Source: Phyllobacterium sophorae (lineage in GTDB: Bacteria; Pseudomonadota; Alphaproteobacteria; Rhizobiales; Rhizobiaceae). Taken from it: 64,000 bases of DNA. Below, piece by piece: positions 16,966-26,573 of this stretch. The notes below the pieces were generated by a model. It was not told the origin of the DNA. It searched no databases and saw nothing but the letters and a program-made list of their open reading frames with translations. A program made the translations under genes and the position numbers. Each line of letters opens with the position of its first letter. The stretch's first letter is position 1. The stretch spans positions 168,146 through 232,145 of the forward strand of contig NZ_PGGM01000010.1 of assembly GCF_003010965.1 (NCBI RefSeq), in the 5' to 3' direction.

Positions 16966-18549
16966 GATGCGAGCTCCAGTCTTGGCTCGTGATCCCTGCC
17001 AGTCCAGACTTTCCCCAGTCCCCCGACAATGATGCGTCGATTGAAGTGCGGATCTATCTCGGGCCTGTCCTCACGCTGATGCATGCCGCGACTTTCATCC
17101 CGTGCAAGTGCCGATGCCACACACCAACGCGCTGTTGCCAACATTGCTGCCGTTTCGCGTGTTCGCAAGCATGTGCCGGAGCTTCCGGCGGCATGTGAAC
17201 GAAACTCTGTCCAGACCCCTTCAAGTATTGTCCGTGACTGCTCAAGTCGTTCGCCGCTGCGAAAAATATTTTTGTCATACGGCAAAACCTCGTTCTGTAT
17301 GGCGGAGAGCGTTGCAGCCAAATCGACATTGTTGGCCGCTGCACTGGGGCGAAGTCCTGCCTGCCCGATAGGCTGGCCGCCGCTAATGGCCTTGTGTTCC
17401 TTGGCGTAGCGGGCGGCTCCTTGTCCTGCCCACTGCCCGGATGAAACCGCCCAGGCCGAGTTGATGTTTCCGCCGCCGGAAATCGCGCCCGCAACCAGTT
17501 CACGCGTGGCGGCATCACCGGAAGCGAAAAGTCCCGGTACCGAGGTGCGGCAATCACCGCCCACAATCCTCAATCCGCCAATTCCGCGGATTGTCCCTTC
17601 CCCGTGAAGCGTGACCTCGAAGCGATCGTTGTAGGGATCAATACCCCAGCGCCTGAATGGCAGCATGAAATTTGGCGATATCACCGGCACTTTCGCTCGA
17701 ATGTCTTCAGGCGTCCGATGCAGGTCACAGAAAACCCGCCCCTTGAGCATGGCGCGCGCCAGAGGCCGCATTGTATCCGGGCCGGAGGGCATCGGGATGA
17801 CGGCACCATCCTCGTCGTAGTAGGTTGCAAAGGCATAAGACATCGACCGCGTCATCGTCGAATGCACTGGAGCGACAGTGTAGTAACTCGTAAACTCCAT
17901 ACCGGAGAGTTCTGCCCCCGCCTCTGCCGCCATGATGTAGCCGTCACCGGTGTTGGTGTGCGAGCCGAGCGGGCGGGAAAGAAACGATGTCCCCCCGGTC
18001 GCAAGCACCACAGCGCCTGCATGGACTTGCCAATCACCACCCTTCTGGCGACGGATACCACGAGCGCCCGACACCAAACCATCGGAATTCTGCAGCAGTT
18101 CCAATGCCGGGCTGTGGTCGAGGACCGTGACGCCAAGACTGTCGACCAGTTTGCGGAGCGCGCGCATGTATTCAGGACCCCGGAGTGCCCGGTACTGCGT
18201 AATGCCCTTTCGTCCTTCGAGAAATTGTAGAACCCCGCAAGTGTAGGCAGACTTTCCCAAGTCAATGCCAGTACCCGGCTCATCCATTCCGGGTCGTTCA
18301 GTCCGAACCCCGTCTTGAGACGGCTGCGGATTGTGTTCTCGCGCAATTCGGCAGGATCTGCGGTACCCACCAGTGACCGGGTCCAGCCGTCGCGGTGACA
18401 CCACTGGTGCCACAATAGCCCTTGTCCACGAGTATGACTGAGGCTCCGGTCCGACGAGCTGCGGCCGCTGCCCAAGTTCCGGCCAATCCACCGCCGATGA
18501 TAAGAACATCGGCGGTCAATTCCAGTGTATCATGCCTATGACCGCTCAC
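16962..18549 (-). pseudogene. FAD-dependent oxidoreductase (fumarate reductase/AprA-like) with two frameshifts
   Basis: Flavoprotein of the succinate dehydrogenase/fumarate reductase fold, about 529 residues when repaired. N-terminus: MSGHRHDTLELTADVLIIGG, with the dinucleotide motif GGGLAGTWAAAAARRTG. The frame breaks near 18362 (after GHWWVP, continuing ADPAELRENTIRS) and again near 18205 (after FSKDER, continuing GITQYRALRGPEYM). The rest is intact: VLATGG, SHTNTGDGYIMAAEAGAEL, and the C-terminal FAD block GLFASGDAATRELVAGAISG with GGGNINSAWA. Both breaks look like single missing bases in G/C runs. Located in an operon after ssuACB-type genes and overlapping the ferredoxin gene. Gene may be functional if the breaks are sequencing errors. 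Confidence 0.8.
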
Positions 18550-18582
18550 CGTGCAAATGGCCGCAGCGTTGGTTCGAAGGCC

Positions 18583-19374
18583 TTAATCATTATGGTGCTT
18601 TCCGTGACGCACGCCCAACCAGTCCAGAAGATCGCCGCGTATGCGTGCAAAGGCCGGATCCGCAACGTCGCGCGGACGACGCATGGCTATGCGTTCCTCG
18701 TGAGCAATGACACCATCTTTCATCACCAGAACGCGATCCGCGAGGAGAACGGCCTCTTCCACGTCATGGGTGACCAGAAGAATTGCACAGCCATGCCGCT
18801 GCCATAGTTCCCCAACCAGTTCCTGTGCCTTGATACGCGTAAGCGCGTCGAGAGCAGCGAACGGCTCGTCAAGCAAAAGCAGATCGGGCTCGCGCACCAA
18901 GGCGCGGGCAAGCGACGTGCGCTGCGCCTCCCCTCCCGACAGGACCTTCGGCCACTCATCAGCGCGGTGGCCAATGCCGACTTCTTGCAGAGCGGCAAGC
19001 GCCCGCTTGCCGTCGGGCCGCCCCGGCAGACCGAGAACGACGTTTCGCCAGACCTTCTTCCATGGCATCAGGCGAGGAGCCTGGAAGGCAACCGCACGCC
19101 GGACAGGAACTTCGACCTCACCGATCATTTCGCGATCAAGGTCGGCGAGAATCCGTAGCAGCGTGCTCTTGCCGCAACCACTCGCGCCGAGGAGCGCGAC
19201 GAACTCACCTGGCGCGATGTCGAGATCCAGATCCTTTAATACCTCGCGCTCGCCAAAACGGCGCGTGAGCCCGCGCACTCTGACTGCCAAATCGTTCGCT
19301 TTTGCCCGACCCAAAACGTCCGCTGGCGTTTCGGTTTCGACAATTTTCAAGTTCCGTTGAACGCTGGCCGCCAT
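18583..19374 (-). CDS. Sulfonate-type ABC transporter ATPase (SsuB-like)
   Basis: ATPase of the nitrate/sulfonate/taurine uptake family, 263 residues. Walker A GASGCGKST at about 63-71, the short Q-loop region (AVAFQAPRLMPWKKVWRNV) typical of SsuB, signature LSGGEAQR, Walker B LLLLDEPFAALDALTR. The ATG lies 28 bp inside the permease gene upstream. An N-terminal extension of about 28 residues precedes the ATPase core. Energises operon A (monooxygenase-ssuA-ssuC-ssuB-FAD-ferredoxin). Confidence 0.9.
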   Translation of the reverse strand: MAASVQRNLKIVETETPADVLGRAKANDLAVRVRGLTRRFGEREVLKDLDLDIAPGEFVALLGASGCGKSTLLRILADLDREMIGEVEVPVRRAVAFQAPRLMPWKKVWRNVVLGLPGRPDGKRALAALQEVGIGHRADEWPKVLSGGEAQRTSLARALVREPDLLLLDEPFAALDALTRIKAQELVGELWQRHGCAILLVTHDVEEAVLLADRVLVMKDGVIAHEERIAMRRPRDVADPAFARIRGDLLDWLGVRHGKHHND

Positions 19375-20237
19375 GCAAGGAACACCTTCTCTAGAGTTCG
19401 GACCGTGAAATCGACGGCAAGGCCAAGCAGCGCATAGACCGCAAGGCAGACGACGATGACATCTGTTTGGAAAAACTCGCGCGCGTTGGCCATCAGATAA
19501 CCGATGCCCGCTGTTGCATTAATCTGCTCCCCGAAGACAAGCGCAAGCCAGGCGATGCCGAGTGCATAACGCAGACCCACAAGTGCATTCGGGAGCGCTC
19601 CGGGCAGGATCACGTGGCGGATCATCGCCAGACGCGAAAGTCCAAGAGTCCGCCCCGCTTCGATCAGCGTTGAATCGACATTGCGGATACCCGCATAAAC
19701 ATTCAGGTAGAGGGGAAAAGCGGTACCGAGCGCAATCAGCGCGACCTTCGGCGTTTCCCCGATACCGAACCAGATAATAAGCAGTGGGATCAGGGCGACG
19801 TTGGGCACAGTCCGCAACATTTGCATTGGCGCGTCGATCAAGTCCTCCCCGAGCCGGAACAGTCCTGCCACAACCGCGAGTGTCACCCCGATCGTACCTC
19901 CGATCGCAAGACCGCTGAGTGCGCGTCTGAGTGATATCCACATTGCCTGTTGGAGCTCACCGGTTGCAAACAGCTTGGCGGCGCTTGAAATGACAGTTGC
20001 CGGCCCCGCCAGAACTTCGCCCGGTAACACTCCGGAGACCGAGGCGACATGCCAGATCAGCACGAGCAGTACCGGGCCGCAAAAGCGTCTCACCCAACGT
20101 GGAATGCTCCCACGTGTCGCAGATGCAGGCGTGATTTTTTGCAACGGCAGTGCACTCACGCCCTTTGGATTGGCGGCGTCCATCCGGTCAATATTCAGCA
20201 CAGGATCTCTGTGAAGAGAACTCATCATCCAGACCAT
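19347..20237 (-). CDS. Sulfonate-type ABC permease (SsuC-like)
   Basis: Inner-membrane permease, 296 residues, of the SsuC/TauC family. Six helices are visible, from PVLLVLIWHVASVSG to VIVVCLAVYALLGLAVDF, with the EAA loop EAGRTLGLSRLAMIRHVILP. I start it at the ATG at 20237, which shares a base with the stop of the binding-protein gene (TGATG), giving translational coupling. Partner of the SsuA and SsuB proteins on either side. Confidence 0.9.
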   Translation of the reverse strand: MVWMMSSLHRDPVLNIDRMDAANPKGVSALPLQKITPASATRGSIPRWVRRFCGPVLLVLIWHVASVSGVLPGEVLAGPATVISSAAKLFATGELQQAMWISLRRALSGLAIGGTIGVTLAVVAGLFRLGEDLIDAPMQMLRTVPNVALIPLLIIWFGIGETPKVALIALGTAFPLYLNVYAGIRNVDSTLIEAGRTLGLSRLAMIRHVILPGALPNALVGLRYALGIAWLALVFGEQINATAGIGYLMANAREFFQTDVIVVCLAVYALLGLAVDFTVRTLEKVFLAWRPAFNGT

Positions 20238-21214
20238 CAATTGGTCGGAAGATCGCGATAGACATAGTCGCTCAGATTGAGCGAGCCGGTGAGAACCCCT
20301 GCCTCTTTCCAGGTTTCAAAGACGTTCTGCAGCGAAGCAGCAAAGGCATCGTCTAGCGCCCCGCGCTTGTAGGCCGCCTCATCGGCATAGATGCTTTCGA
20401 TTGTTGACCGATCCTGCTTGGTGAAAGCGCTGTAGAAGTCGATGAACGCCTCCTTGTTCTCCGTCGACCACTTGTAGCCGCGCTCGACGCGATCGGAAAA
20501 ATCGGCAATGGCAGCAACCTTACCAGGATCGCTCAATGCTTTGTCTGTCGCGCTGAGAACATTGTTTCCCGTATTGATACCGGGCCCATCGATCAAGACC
20601 GTGGCTTTCAAAGTACCGATGCTGCGAGCCTTGTAGACGCCCCAGGTTCCCCAGGCATCGATGCTTCCGGCTTGAAATGCGGCGCTCGCATCGGCTGGCG
20701 TAAGGAAGGCGAGCTTCACGTCGTTGACAGTGAGCCCGGCTTTTTTCAGGACGCCAAGCGTCAGATAGTGGGCGACACTGCCGCGTGTTGTTGGCGAGAT
20801 CGTCTTACCTTTGAGGTCCTGGATCGATTTGATCGGACTTCCGGCAGGTATGATAATCGAGCTCCCAAGGCCACCGTTCGAGAAGTAAGCCGCTACCTTG
20901 ATTTTCGATCCTCCGGCAATTGCGCTGACGGTCGGGGAATCCGCAGCCCCTCCAATATCAATGGCATCTGCCTTCAGCGCCTCATGAAGATTGACGGCTG
21001 CCGGAAAGACCGACCACTCAATCTGATAGGGCACGTCTTTCAACAAGCCCGCGGCCTCCAGTTTTGCCCGCGTAGCCCCTGTCTGATCGCCAATTCGAAG
21101 TGTGACTTTGCTCAGGTCCTGAGCTGCGAATGTTGAGGGAGCTGCCCCCAGGACAAGCCCCGAAACGAGACCTGCGATGGCAAAATTGATAAATCGGCGG
21201 GAAATCATTTTCAT
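20237..21214 (-). CDS. Sulfonate-type ABC binding protein (SsuA-like)
   Basis: Secreted binding protein of the SsuA/TauA family, about 325 residues from MKMISRRFINFAIAG. The signal peptide ends STFAA. Mature marks: VTLRIGDQTGATRAKLEAAG, IEWSVFPAAVNLHEALKADA, IDIGGAADSP and GSIDAWGTWGVY. The mature part has no Cys and no Met. An upstream in-frame extension to 21385 overlaps the monooxygenase gene and is rejected. Delivers an organosulfur compound to the SsuCB pair. Confidence 0.9.
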   Translation of the reverse strand: MKMISRRFINFAIAGLVSGLVLGAAPSTFAAQDLSKVTLRIGDQTGATRAKLEAAGLLKDVPYQIEWSVFPAAVNLHEALKADAIDIGGAADSPTVSAIAGGSKIKVAAYFSNGGLGSSIIIPAGSPIKSIQDLKGKTISPTTRGSVAHYLTLGVLKKAGLTVNDVKLAFLTPADASAAFQAGSIDAWGTWGVYKARSIGTLKATVLIDGPGINTGNNVLSATDKALSDPGKVAAIADFSDRVERGYKWSTENKEAFIDFYSAFTKQDRSTIESIYADEAAYKRGALDDAFAASLQNVFETWKEAGVLTGSLNLSDYVYRDLPTN

Positions 21215-21257
21215 GAGGGGATCAACTTTCGTTAGGGTCAATATCCAGAGGGGAAAT

Positions 21258-22595
21258 TCACTCGGCGGCGGCCGAAATCTCTGCGGCATACCTGTTGACT
21301 GGGACCGGGATGCCAAGATTGCCGCGGAACGTTTCGGACTCGTATTCGGTGCGGTAGATGCCGCGCTCCTGAAGGATTGGAACAACCGTCTCTACAAAGA
21401 CTTCCAGTTCATTCGGCAGCGAAACGTTGATGACAAATCCGTCCGATCCGCGTTCGTTCAGCCAGCGCTGCAAAGCGTCAGCAACCTGGGTTGGCGTACC
21501 GACGAATTCCGTTCGCGGCGTTGCAAAGCGCAATGCCACCTGTCGAAGGGTAAGGTTTTCTCTTCGCGCCGTATCGAGAATCCTGTTGGACGCACTTTGG
21601 TTGCTGTTGGCTCCGTGCGCCCCAATATCGGGGAATGCGCCATCAAGATCGTGCTGCAGAAAATTATAATCATTGAAAGGACGGCCCAGCATGGAAAGGG
21701 CATTCTCGATAGAAGTCAGATTGGCGAATTCCTGGTATTTGCGCTCCGCTTCCTCTTCAGTGGATCCGATGACAGGGCGAATCCCGGGCAGGATGAACAA
21801 GTCGTTTGGATCACGGCCAAAGCCGGCGGCCCTATTCTTGGTGTCCCGGTAGTAGGCTTTACCTTCCTCAAGATTCTCGTGATGGACGAATATCGCGTCG
21901 GCCCGGGCGGCGGCAAAGTTCTTGCCGTCTTCAGAAGCTCTGGCCTGAAAAATTACTGGCTGACCCTGCGCCGAACGGGCGATGTTGAGAGGCCCTTTAA
22001 CCTGGAAGAATTCACCGTGATGATCAAGCGTATGAAGCTTCGCCCTGTTAAAGAACACGCCTGAGGCTTTGTCATGCACAAGCGCGTCGTCTTCCCATGA
22101 GTCCCAGAGACCCTGCACGACATCGAGATACTCTCCCGCAAGGCCATAACGTGTGTCATGGGCAAGATGGGAAGACTTGCTGAAATTGGCGGCACTGCCT
22201 TCAAGCCAGGAGGTCACGACGTTCCAGCCAGCCCGTCCGCCGCTGATGTGATCCAAAGAAGCGAACTGGCGCGCCGCCACGTTGAACGGCTCGCTGTAAC
22301 TGACGGTCAGCGTGGCGACGAGCCCAATGTTTGACGTCGCCCCGGCAAGTGCGGAAAGGATAGTGAGCGGCTCGAAGCGGTTGAGATAATGCGGGCTGGA
22401 TTTTTCCGTAATGAAGACGCTGTCCGCCACAAAGAGAAAATCAAACTTGGCGCTTTCGGCAAGTTGTGCCTGTCTCTTATAATACGCAAAGCTGGTGCTT
22501 GCGTCGGGTTGGGAATCCGGGTGACGCCAATCTCCCCATCCCATTCCGACACCATGGAGCATGAAACCTAGCTTCAGTTTACGCTTGTCCGCCAT
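21258..22595 (-). CDS. LLM-class FMN-dependent monooxygenase (NtaA/SnaA/DszA family), head of operon A
   Basis: Flavin monooxygenase, 445 residues from [15 protein letters not shown]. Family marks: [28 protein letters not shown], the [20 protein letters not shown] substrate segment, [11 protein letters not shown], and [20 protein letters not shown]. No Cys and four Met. AGGGAA lies 8 bases before the start. First gene of the sulfonate operon A, so it likely desulfonates or desulfurises the compound imported by SsuACB. Confidence 0.9.
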   Translation of the reverse strand: MADKRKLKLGFMLHGVGMGWGDWRHPDSQPDASTSFAYYKRQAQLAESAKFDFLFVADSVFITEKSSPHYLNRFEPLTILSALAGATSNIGLVATLTVSYSEPFNVAARQFASLDHISGGRAGWNVVTSWLEGSAANFSKSSHLAHDTRYGLAGEYLDVVQGLWDSWEDDALVHDKASGVFFNRAKLHTLDHHGEFFQVKGPLNIARSAQGQPVIFQARASEDGKNFAAARADAIFVHHENLEEGKAYYRDTKNRAAGFGRDPNDLFILPGIRPVIGSTEEEAERKYQEFANLTSIENALSMLGRPFNDYNFLQHDLDGAFPDIGAHGANSNQSASNRILDTARRENLTLRQVALRFATPRTEFVGTPTQVADALQRWLNERGSDGFVINVSLPNELEVFVETVVPILQERGIYRTEYESETFRGNLGIPVPVNRYAAEISAAAE

Positions 22596-22937
22596 TGCAA
22601 ATTCCCTGATCTGCTTCGATCGGGCGCGATGCACCGCCGCTCAGAACAACGAGAAGCTTAAGACGATTAAGTTGGTCGAGTTAGATATGGATTTGCAATT
22701 TCAGTATGCATACGGGAGATAATTGCTACCGATCGCGCCAACCGTAAACATTTGATCACACGAGCTCCAGATGTGCGCCAATGCGGTCCACTGACGCCCA
22801 AGGAATACCTTGCTAACAAAGTGAAGTCGTCTGGAGGATATATTCGCGGCGCTCAGGCAAAGCAAAAAATCCTATCTGTGGCTGCTGCTGTAAAGAACGT
22901 ACTTTTGATGCGTGACCAAGCAACCGGAGCAACAGTG
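22596..22937. other. Divergent promoter region
   Basis: Lies between the leftward sulfonate operon A and the rightward redoxin gene. AT-rich at about 22650-22730. An in-frame extension of the redoxin gene back to 22752 has no family match. No other gene seen. Confidence 0.4.
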
Positions 22938-23615
22938 ATGTCCGAGACAAAGAGCCTCAACCAGACACTTGCAGAATTCCAGGCTAATCGGGCCAAAACA
23001 ATGGACCCAAGCGCGCTGAAAATTAATGTTCAGCAGCGCCAACTTCTCATCGACACCGCCGACCGGTCCGGTTTCGTCAAAGCTGGAGACAAGGTTGACG
23101 CCTTTACACTGAAGGAAGTCGGCGGCGCGGAGCTTTCGCTGCGTCAACTCCTTGCGACGGGTCCATTGGTTCTGGTGTTCTTCCGGTTTGAGGGGTGCCC
23201 GGCCTGCAACATCGCCCTATCCTACTACAACACGCACCTTGCTGCCGCGGTCAAAGAGCTTGGCGCAACGCTGGTGGCTGTCAGCCCACAGGTGCCTGAG
23301 CGTCTTGTCGGCATCAAGGAACGCCACGACCTTGATTTTCTGGTCGCGACGGATTTCGGCAACGATCTCGCACGCAAATTCGGCATCCTCTACAGCTATG
23401 ACGAGCCGTCCCGGCAGGCAGCCCTCGCCAAGGGAACACCGATCGGCGATGTCACGGGAACGGGCACATGGGAATTGCCGATGCCGGCAACCATTGTCAT
23501 CGATCAGACAAGCACCGCCCGTTTTGCCGATGTGAGCCCCGACTGGCTTGTCCGGACCGAACCTGACAACGTTATTGAAGCCCTGCGCCTGATCGGCGAA
23601 CGTGCCGCCGCCTGA
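22938..23615 (+). CDS. Peroxiredoxin-like protein (AhpC/TSA-type redoxin)
   Basis: Thioredoxin-fold peroxidase-like protein, 225 residues from MSETKSLNQTLAEFQANR. The core has VFFRFEGCPACNIALSYY with a CPAC motif at about residues 88-91, then LVAVSPQVPERL and FLVATDFGNDLARKFGI, as in the AhpC/TSA branch with a CxxC active site. GGAG lies 9 bases before the ATG. Followed 23 bp later by a cupin gene, and divergent from the sulfonate operon; it may protect against peroxide leaking from flavin monooxygenases. Confidence 0.82.
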   Translation: MSETKSLNQTLAEFQANRAKTMDPSALKINVQQRQLLIDTADRSGFVKAGDKVDAFTLKEVGGAELSLRQLLATGPLVLVFFRFEGCPACNIALSYYNTHLAAAVKELGATLVAVSPQVPERLVGIKERHDLDFLVATDFGNDLARKFGILYSYDEPSRQAALAKGTPIGDVTGTGTWELPMPATIVIDQTSTARFADVSPDWLVRTEPDNVIEALRLIGERAAA

Positions 23616-23638
23616 ACCAGCAGTATCGAGAGAATCCA

Positions 23639-24145
23639 GTGTCAAAAGACCACCATCATCATGACCATGCGCACGATCACGAACACTCACCTGAGGAGAT
23701 CGACTGGCGCGACAACGGGGTAAAGGTCATTCCCGGCAACCAGCTCGACCCGAACACGGCCCAGACGCCCGGCATGAACCGGGCGACGGCAATTAACAAC
23801 GCGCGGGCTGGCGCGGAGAAAATCTGGGCAGGCACAGTGACAATCCACGCCAACGCAAAGACCGGCGTGCATCACCACGGGGATCTCGAAAGCATTATCT
23901 ACGTCGTGAAAGGCAAAGCGCGCATGCGCTGGGGCAATCATCTCGAGTTCACCGCCGAGGCGGGACCCGGTGATTTCATCTATGTCCCACCTTACGTGCC
24001 GCATCAGGAGATCAATGCAAGCGAAGACGAGACGCTCGAATGCGTGCTCGTGCGTTCAGGCCAGGACCCGGTCGTCGTCAATCTTGATATTGAACCGGTG
24101 GAAAAGCCGGAAGGCGTCCTCTGGAAAGATCCCATCCATAAATAG
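23639..24145 (+). CDS. Cupin protein with histidine-rich N-terminus
   Basis: Small beta-barrel protein, 168 residues, GTG start with GAGAG about 8 bases upstream. The N-terminus is extremely His-rich (DHHHHDHAHDHEH), a likely metal-binding tail. The cupin core has the metal ligands in KTGVHHHGDLESIIYVVKG (about 76-94) and GDFIYVPPYVPHQEINAS. It forms a two-gene unit with the redoxin upstream. Function unknown; a metal- or thiol-related dioxygenase or storage role is possible. Confidence 0.8.
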   Translation: MSKDHHHHDHAHDHEHSPEEIDWRDNGVKVIPGNQLDPNTAQTPGMNRATAINNARAGAEKIWAGTVTIHANAKTGVHHHGDLESIIYVVKGKARMRWGNHLEFTAEAGPGDFIYVPPYVPHQEINASEDETLECVLVRSGQDPVVVNLDIEPVEKPEGVLWKDPIHK

Positions 24146-24170
24146 CCGCGCCAACCCGTCGGGACGTCTT

Positions 24171-24192
24171 TGAACGGCCGAGCCGCCGTTCA
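24171..24192. terminator. Bidirectional hairpin between convergent genes
   Basis: Perfect 8-bp stem TGAACGGC / GCCGTTCA with a 6-base loop. It overlaps the stop codon of the leftward gene (24190) and sits 26 bp after the cupin stop. No strong T-run on either side. Confidence 0.45.
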
Positions 24193-24741
24193 GACAATCT
24201 CAAGCACGTTCGTTGCCTCGAGGTTGGATCCGACAGCGTCAACGGCAGTGACTTTCACCGCCCAATAGCCGTTCATTGCAACGGTGATTGAGGGCACGGT
24301 AAACGAGCCGTCAGTGCTGCGACCGATAGTGTGGCGGAACGGTCCGAGACCGAACGAAGGCTTGGAAAGCTCGAAGATGATCTCGGCGGTATCGACTGCG
24401 GGCAGCCCATCCTTCTCAAGATCAATTACTCTTATGGAGACATCGCCCACGTGCGGCGGATCGACAACGATTGTCGCCCTGAGCCTCGGCGGCGGAAGGG
24501 GTCCGGGATCACTACCCTCCGCAATCAACCGGAACAGGCGTGCCGCGGCTCGCGGGTCACCGTCTTTGGCGGCGCTCACACAGGTGGCAGCCAGATCGCT
24601 CGAAACCAATGGTACCCGCACCGAGCGATCTCTCAAACCGGGCAAGCCGAACGTCTTGTCAATGCCGTAACCAATCAGCAGCCCAACACCGCCGCCAACG
24701 ATGATCGGCAATCTTCGGTTGAGGACTGGTGTCAAAAACAT
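24190..24741 (-). CDS. Membrane-anchored protein of unknown function, last gene of operon B
   Basis: About 183 residues from MFLTPVLNRRLPIIVGGGVG. One N-terminal membrane helix (PIIVGGGVGLLIGYGI), then a soluble part with an Arg/Lys-rich segment, RLRATIVVDPPHVGDVSIRV, and a C-terminal beta-rich region (SFTVPSITVAMNGYWAVKVT, AVDAVG) that recalls FixH/YtkA-like domains. I do not assign a family. Its start overlaps the region just past the SsuB stop (24746), so it is coupled to the sulfonate transporter. An upstream extension to 24879 lies within ssuB and is rejected. Confidence 0.65.
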   Translation of the reverse strand: MFLTPVLNRRLPIIVGGGVGLLIGYGIDKTFGLPGLRDRSVRVPLVSSDLAATCVSAAKDGDPRAAARLFRLIAEGSDPGPLPPPRLRATIVVDPPHVGDVSIRVIDLEKDGLPAVDTAEIIFELSKPSFGLGPFRHTIGRSTDGSFTVPSITVAMNGYWAVKVTAVDAVGSNLEATNVLEIV

Positions 24742-24745
24742 CCGG

Positions 24746-25546
24746 CTACCAGTTGGCCGCCAGGCCAAGATGCTGGAGCGCCACACGGCGTAATTCGCCA
24801 AGTTTCGGGTCACCCCGATGACGCGGATAAGGCAAATCCACCGGAATATCGGCCACAATCCGTGCAGGTCGCGGACCAAAGACCAGAACCCGCTGCGTCA
24901 GGAACAGGGCTTCTTCGACATCATGGGTGACAAGGATGGCGGTCATTTGGGCCTTCTGCCACAAGGCCACCAGTTCTGCCTGCATGGTGAGCCGCGTCAA
25001 TGAGTCGAGCTTACCCAATGGCTCATCGAGGAGTAGCAGACGCGGGTCGTTCACAAGGGCACGCGCAAGCGCGACACGCTGCGCCATACCTCCCGATAGC
25101 TGGTGCGGATGGGCTTTTGCAAATCCATCGAGACCGACGAGCCGCAATACAGCGTCGACACGCCCCCCGCTGGTCTTGATGATGCCCTGGGCTTCAAGGC
25201 CAAGCGCTACATTGTCCCAGACGGTTCGCCAGGGAAAGAGCGTCGGGTCCTGGAATACCAGGATGCGCGAGGGACCCGGATCGCCGATCTCCTCGCCATC
25301 AACCCGCAACGAACCGCTGGTCGGATGGTCAAGACCCGCGAGGAGCCGCAGCAAAGTGGACTTGCCGCAACCGGACGGTCCGAGCAGTGCCACAAATTGT
25401 CCCGGCTCGACAGAAAAGCTCACCTGGTCGAGAACGGGCAGGGGGGCGCCTTCGAGTTCGAATTGATGGGAGACGGCGCTGATATTCACCTGAACACCTG
25501 TCCGGTGTGATGGCGTCTGAAAATCGGACTTTGCAACCGCTACCAT
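24746..25546 (-). CDS. Sulfonate-type ABC transporter ATPase (SsuB-like), operon B
   Basis: ATPase of the SsuB/TauB family, 266 residues from MVAVAKSDFQTP. Walker A GPSGCGKST, Q-loop segment LVFQDPTLFPWRTVWDNVAL, signature LSGGMAQR, Walker B LLLLDEPLGKLDSLTR. Its start ATGGTAG overlaps the permease stop, giving coupling. Works with the permease at 25540-26559 and the binding protein at 26574-27605. Confidence 0.92.
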   Translation of the reverse strand: MVAVAKSDFQTPSHRTGVQVNISAVSHQFELEGAPLPVLDQVSFSVEPGQFVALLGPSGCGKSTLLRLLAGLDHPTSGSLRVDGEEIGDPGPSRILVFQDPTLFPWRTVWDNVALGLEAQGIIKTSGGRVDAVLRLVGLDGFAKAHPHQLSGGMAQRVALARALVNDPRLLLLDEPLGKLDSLTRLTMQAELVALWQKAQMTAILVTHDVEEALFLTQRVLVFGPRPARIVADIPVDLPYPRHRGDPKLGELRRVALQHLGLAANW

Positions 25547-26559
25547 CTGACTAACCCCTTTTGCCACGAGAGCACCCTGTCACGGATGCGGAACAGGATA
25601 GTAATGAGGCTGGAACACATCAGCGCCATCACGATGAGCGCGGCGTACATGTTTGCGTAAGCGGCCCAGCCTTGCGCCCATTGCAGATACCAGCCTAACC
25701 CTGCCTTTACGCCAAGCATTTCGGCAACGACCAGGACAGCAAAGGATGTCCCGAGACCCATGAACAGGCCGACGAAGACATGCGGCAAGGCGGCTGGTAT
25801 GGCGACCTTGAAGATCAGGAACCAGCGACTGGCCCCAAGCGTACGGGCGATGTCGTAATAATCACGGTTGACGCTGGCAATGCCGGACCAGGTGAGGATT
25901 GTCACCGGAAATGCCGTGGCCAGCGCAATGAGAAAGACGCTCGCCGAGCCGCTCGAGGGGAATATGAAGAAGGAAAGCGGCAGCCATGCCGTCGCCGGTA
26001 GCGGTCCGATCAGCCGCAGGATGGGATGAACCCAATAGCCGGCCGCCCGTGACCAGCCGATTGTGACACCGGTTGTGAAGCCGACGACCGCACCGAAGAA
26101 ATACCCTTTGGCGAGAAGCAAGACGGAATGGAGGACACTCTCGCTGAGGCGTGCCCAATCATCGATGTAAACCTCCAGAATACCTTGCGGTGACGAGAAG
26201 AATGGGACCGGAAGCACCGCGAGCTTGGCTGTCACCACCTCCCAGATCCCAAGCCCCACCGCCGCAACAGCAAACCAGGGACCATAATAGCGAATCCAGA
26301 CCGCGGTCTTGCCGAGGAGTGATCCTGTGGTCAGAACCAGCACGAGCAGCGCTGCAACAAGAACCGACAAGATCGCAAGCTCCCTGCCGTAGGGCGCGGG
26401 AATGATCTCGGGCCAGAACTCTATGACAGCCGCGGAACCGACCCAGAGAACAGCGGCAATCGCGCCCGTCCGCCAAAATCGGCCAGGTTTCCTCGCTGAC
26501 TGAGCCGAGGTTCCCCGGGCGGCCGAGAACGCCGTGTCGTTCGCTTCGATGGCGGTCAT
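25540..26559 (-). CDS. Sulfonate-type ABC permease (SsuC-like) with extra N-terminal helices
   Basis: Inner-membrane permease, 339 residues, longer than the usual 260-280. Two additional hydrophobic segments (TGAIAAVLWVGSAAVI; LAILSVLVAALLVLVL) precede the normal six-helix core, which runs from YYGPWFAVAAVGLGIWEVVT to the C-terminus and carries the EAA loop DIARTLGASRWFLIFKVAIP. Lies 15 bp after the binding-protein gene. Confidence 0.9.
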   Translation of the reverse strand: MTAIEANDTAFSAARGTSAQSARKPGRFWRTGAIAAVLWVGSAAVIEFWPEIIPAPYGRELAILSVLVAALLVLVLTTGSLLGKTAVWIRYYGPWFAVAAVGLGIWEVVTAKLAVLPVPFFSSPQGILEVYIDDWARLSESVLHSVLLLAKGYFFGAVVGFTTGVTIGWSRAAGYWVHPILRLIGPLPATAWLPLSFFIFPSSGSASVFLIALATAFPVTILTWSGIASVNRDYYDIARTLGASRWFLIFKVAIPAALPHVFVGLFMGLGTSFAVLVVAEMLGVKAGLGWYLQWAQGWAAYANMYAALIVMALMCSSLITILFRIRDRVLSWQKGLVRW

Positions 26560-26573
26560 GCCTCTTCCTTTCC

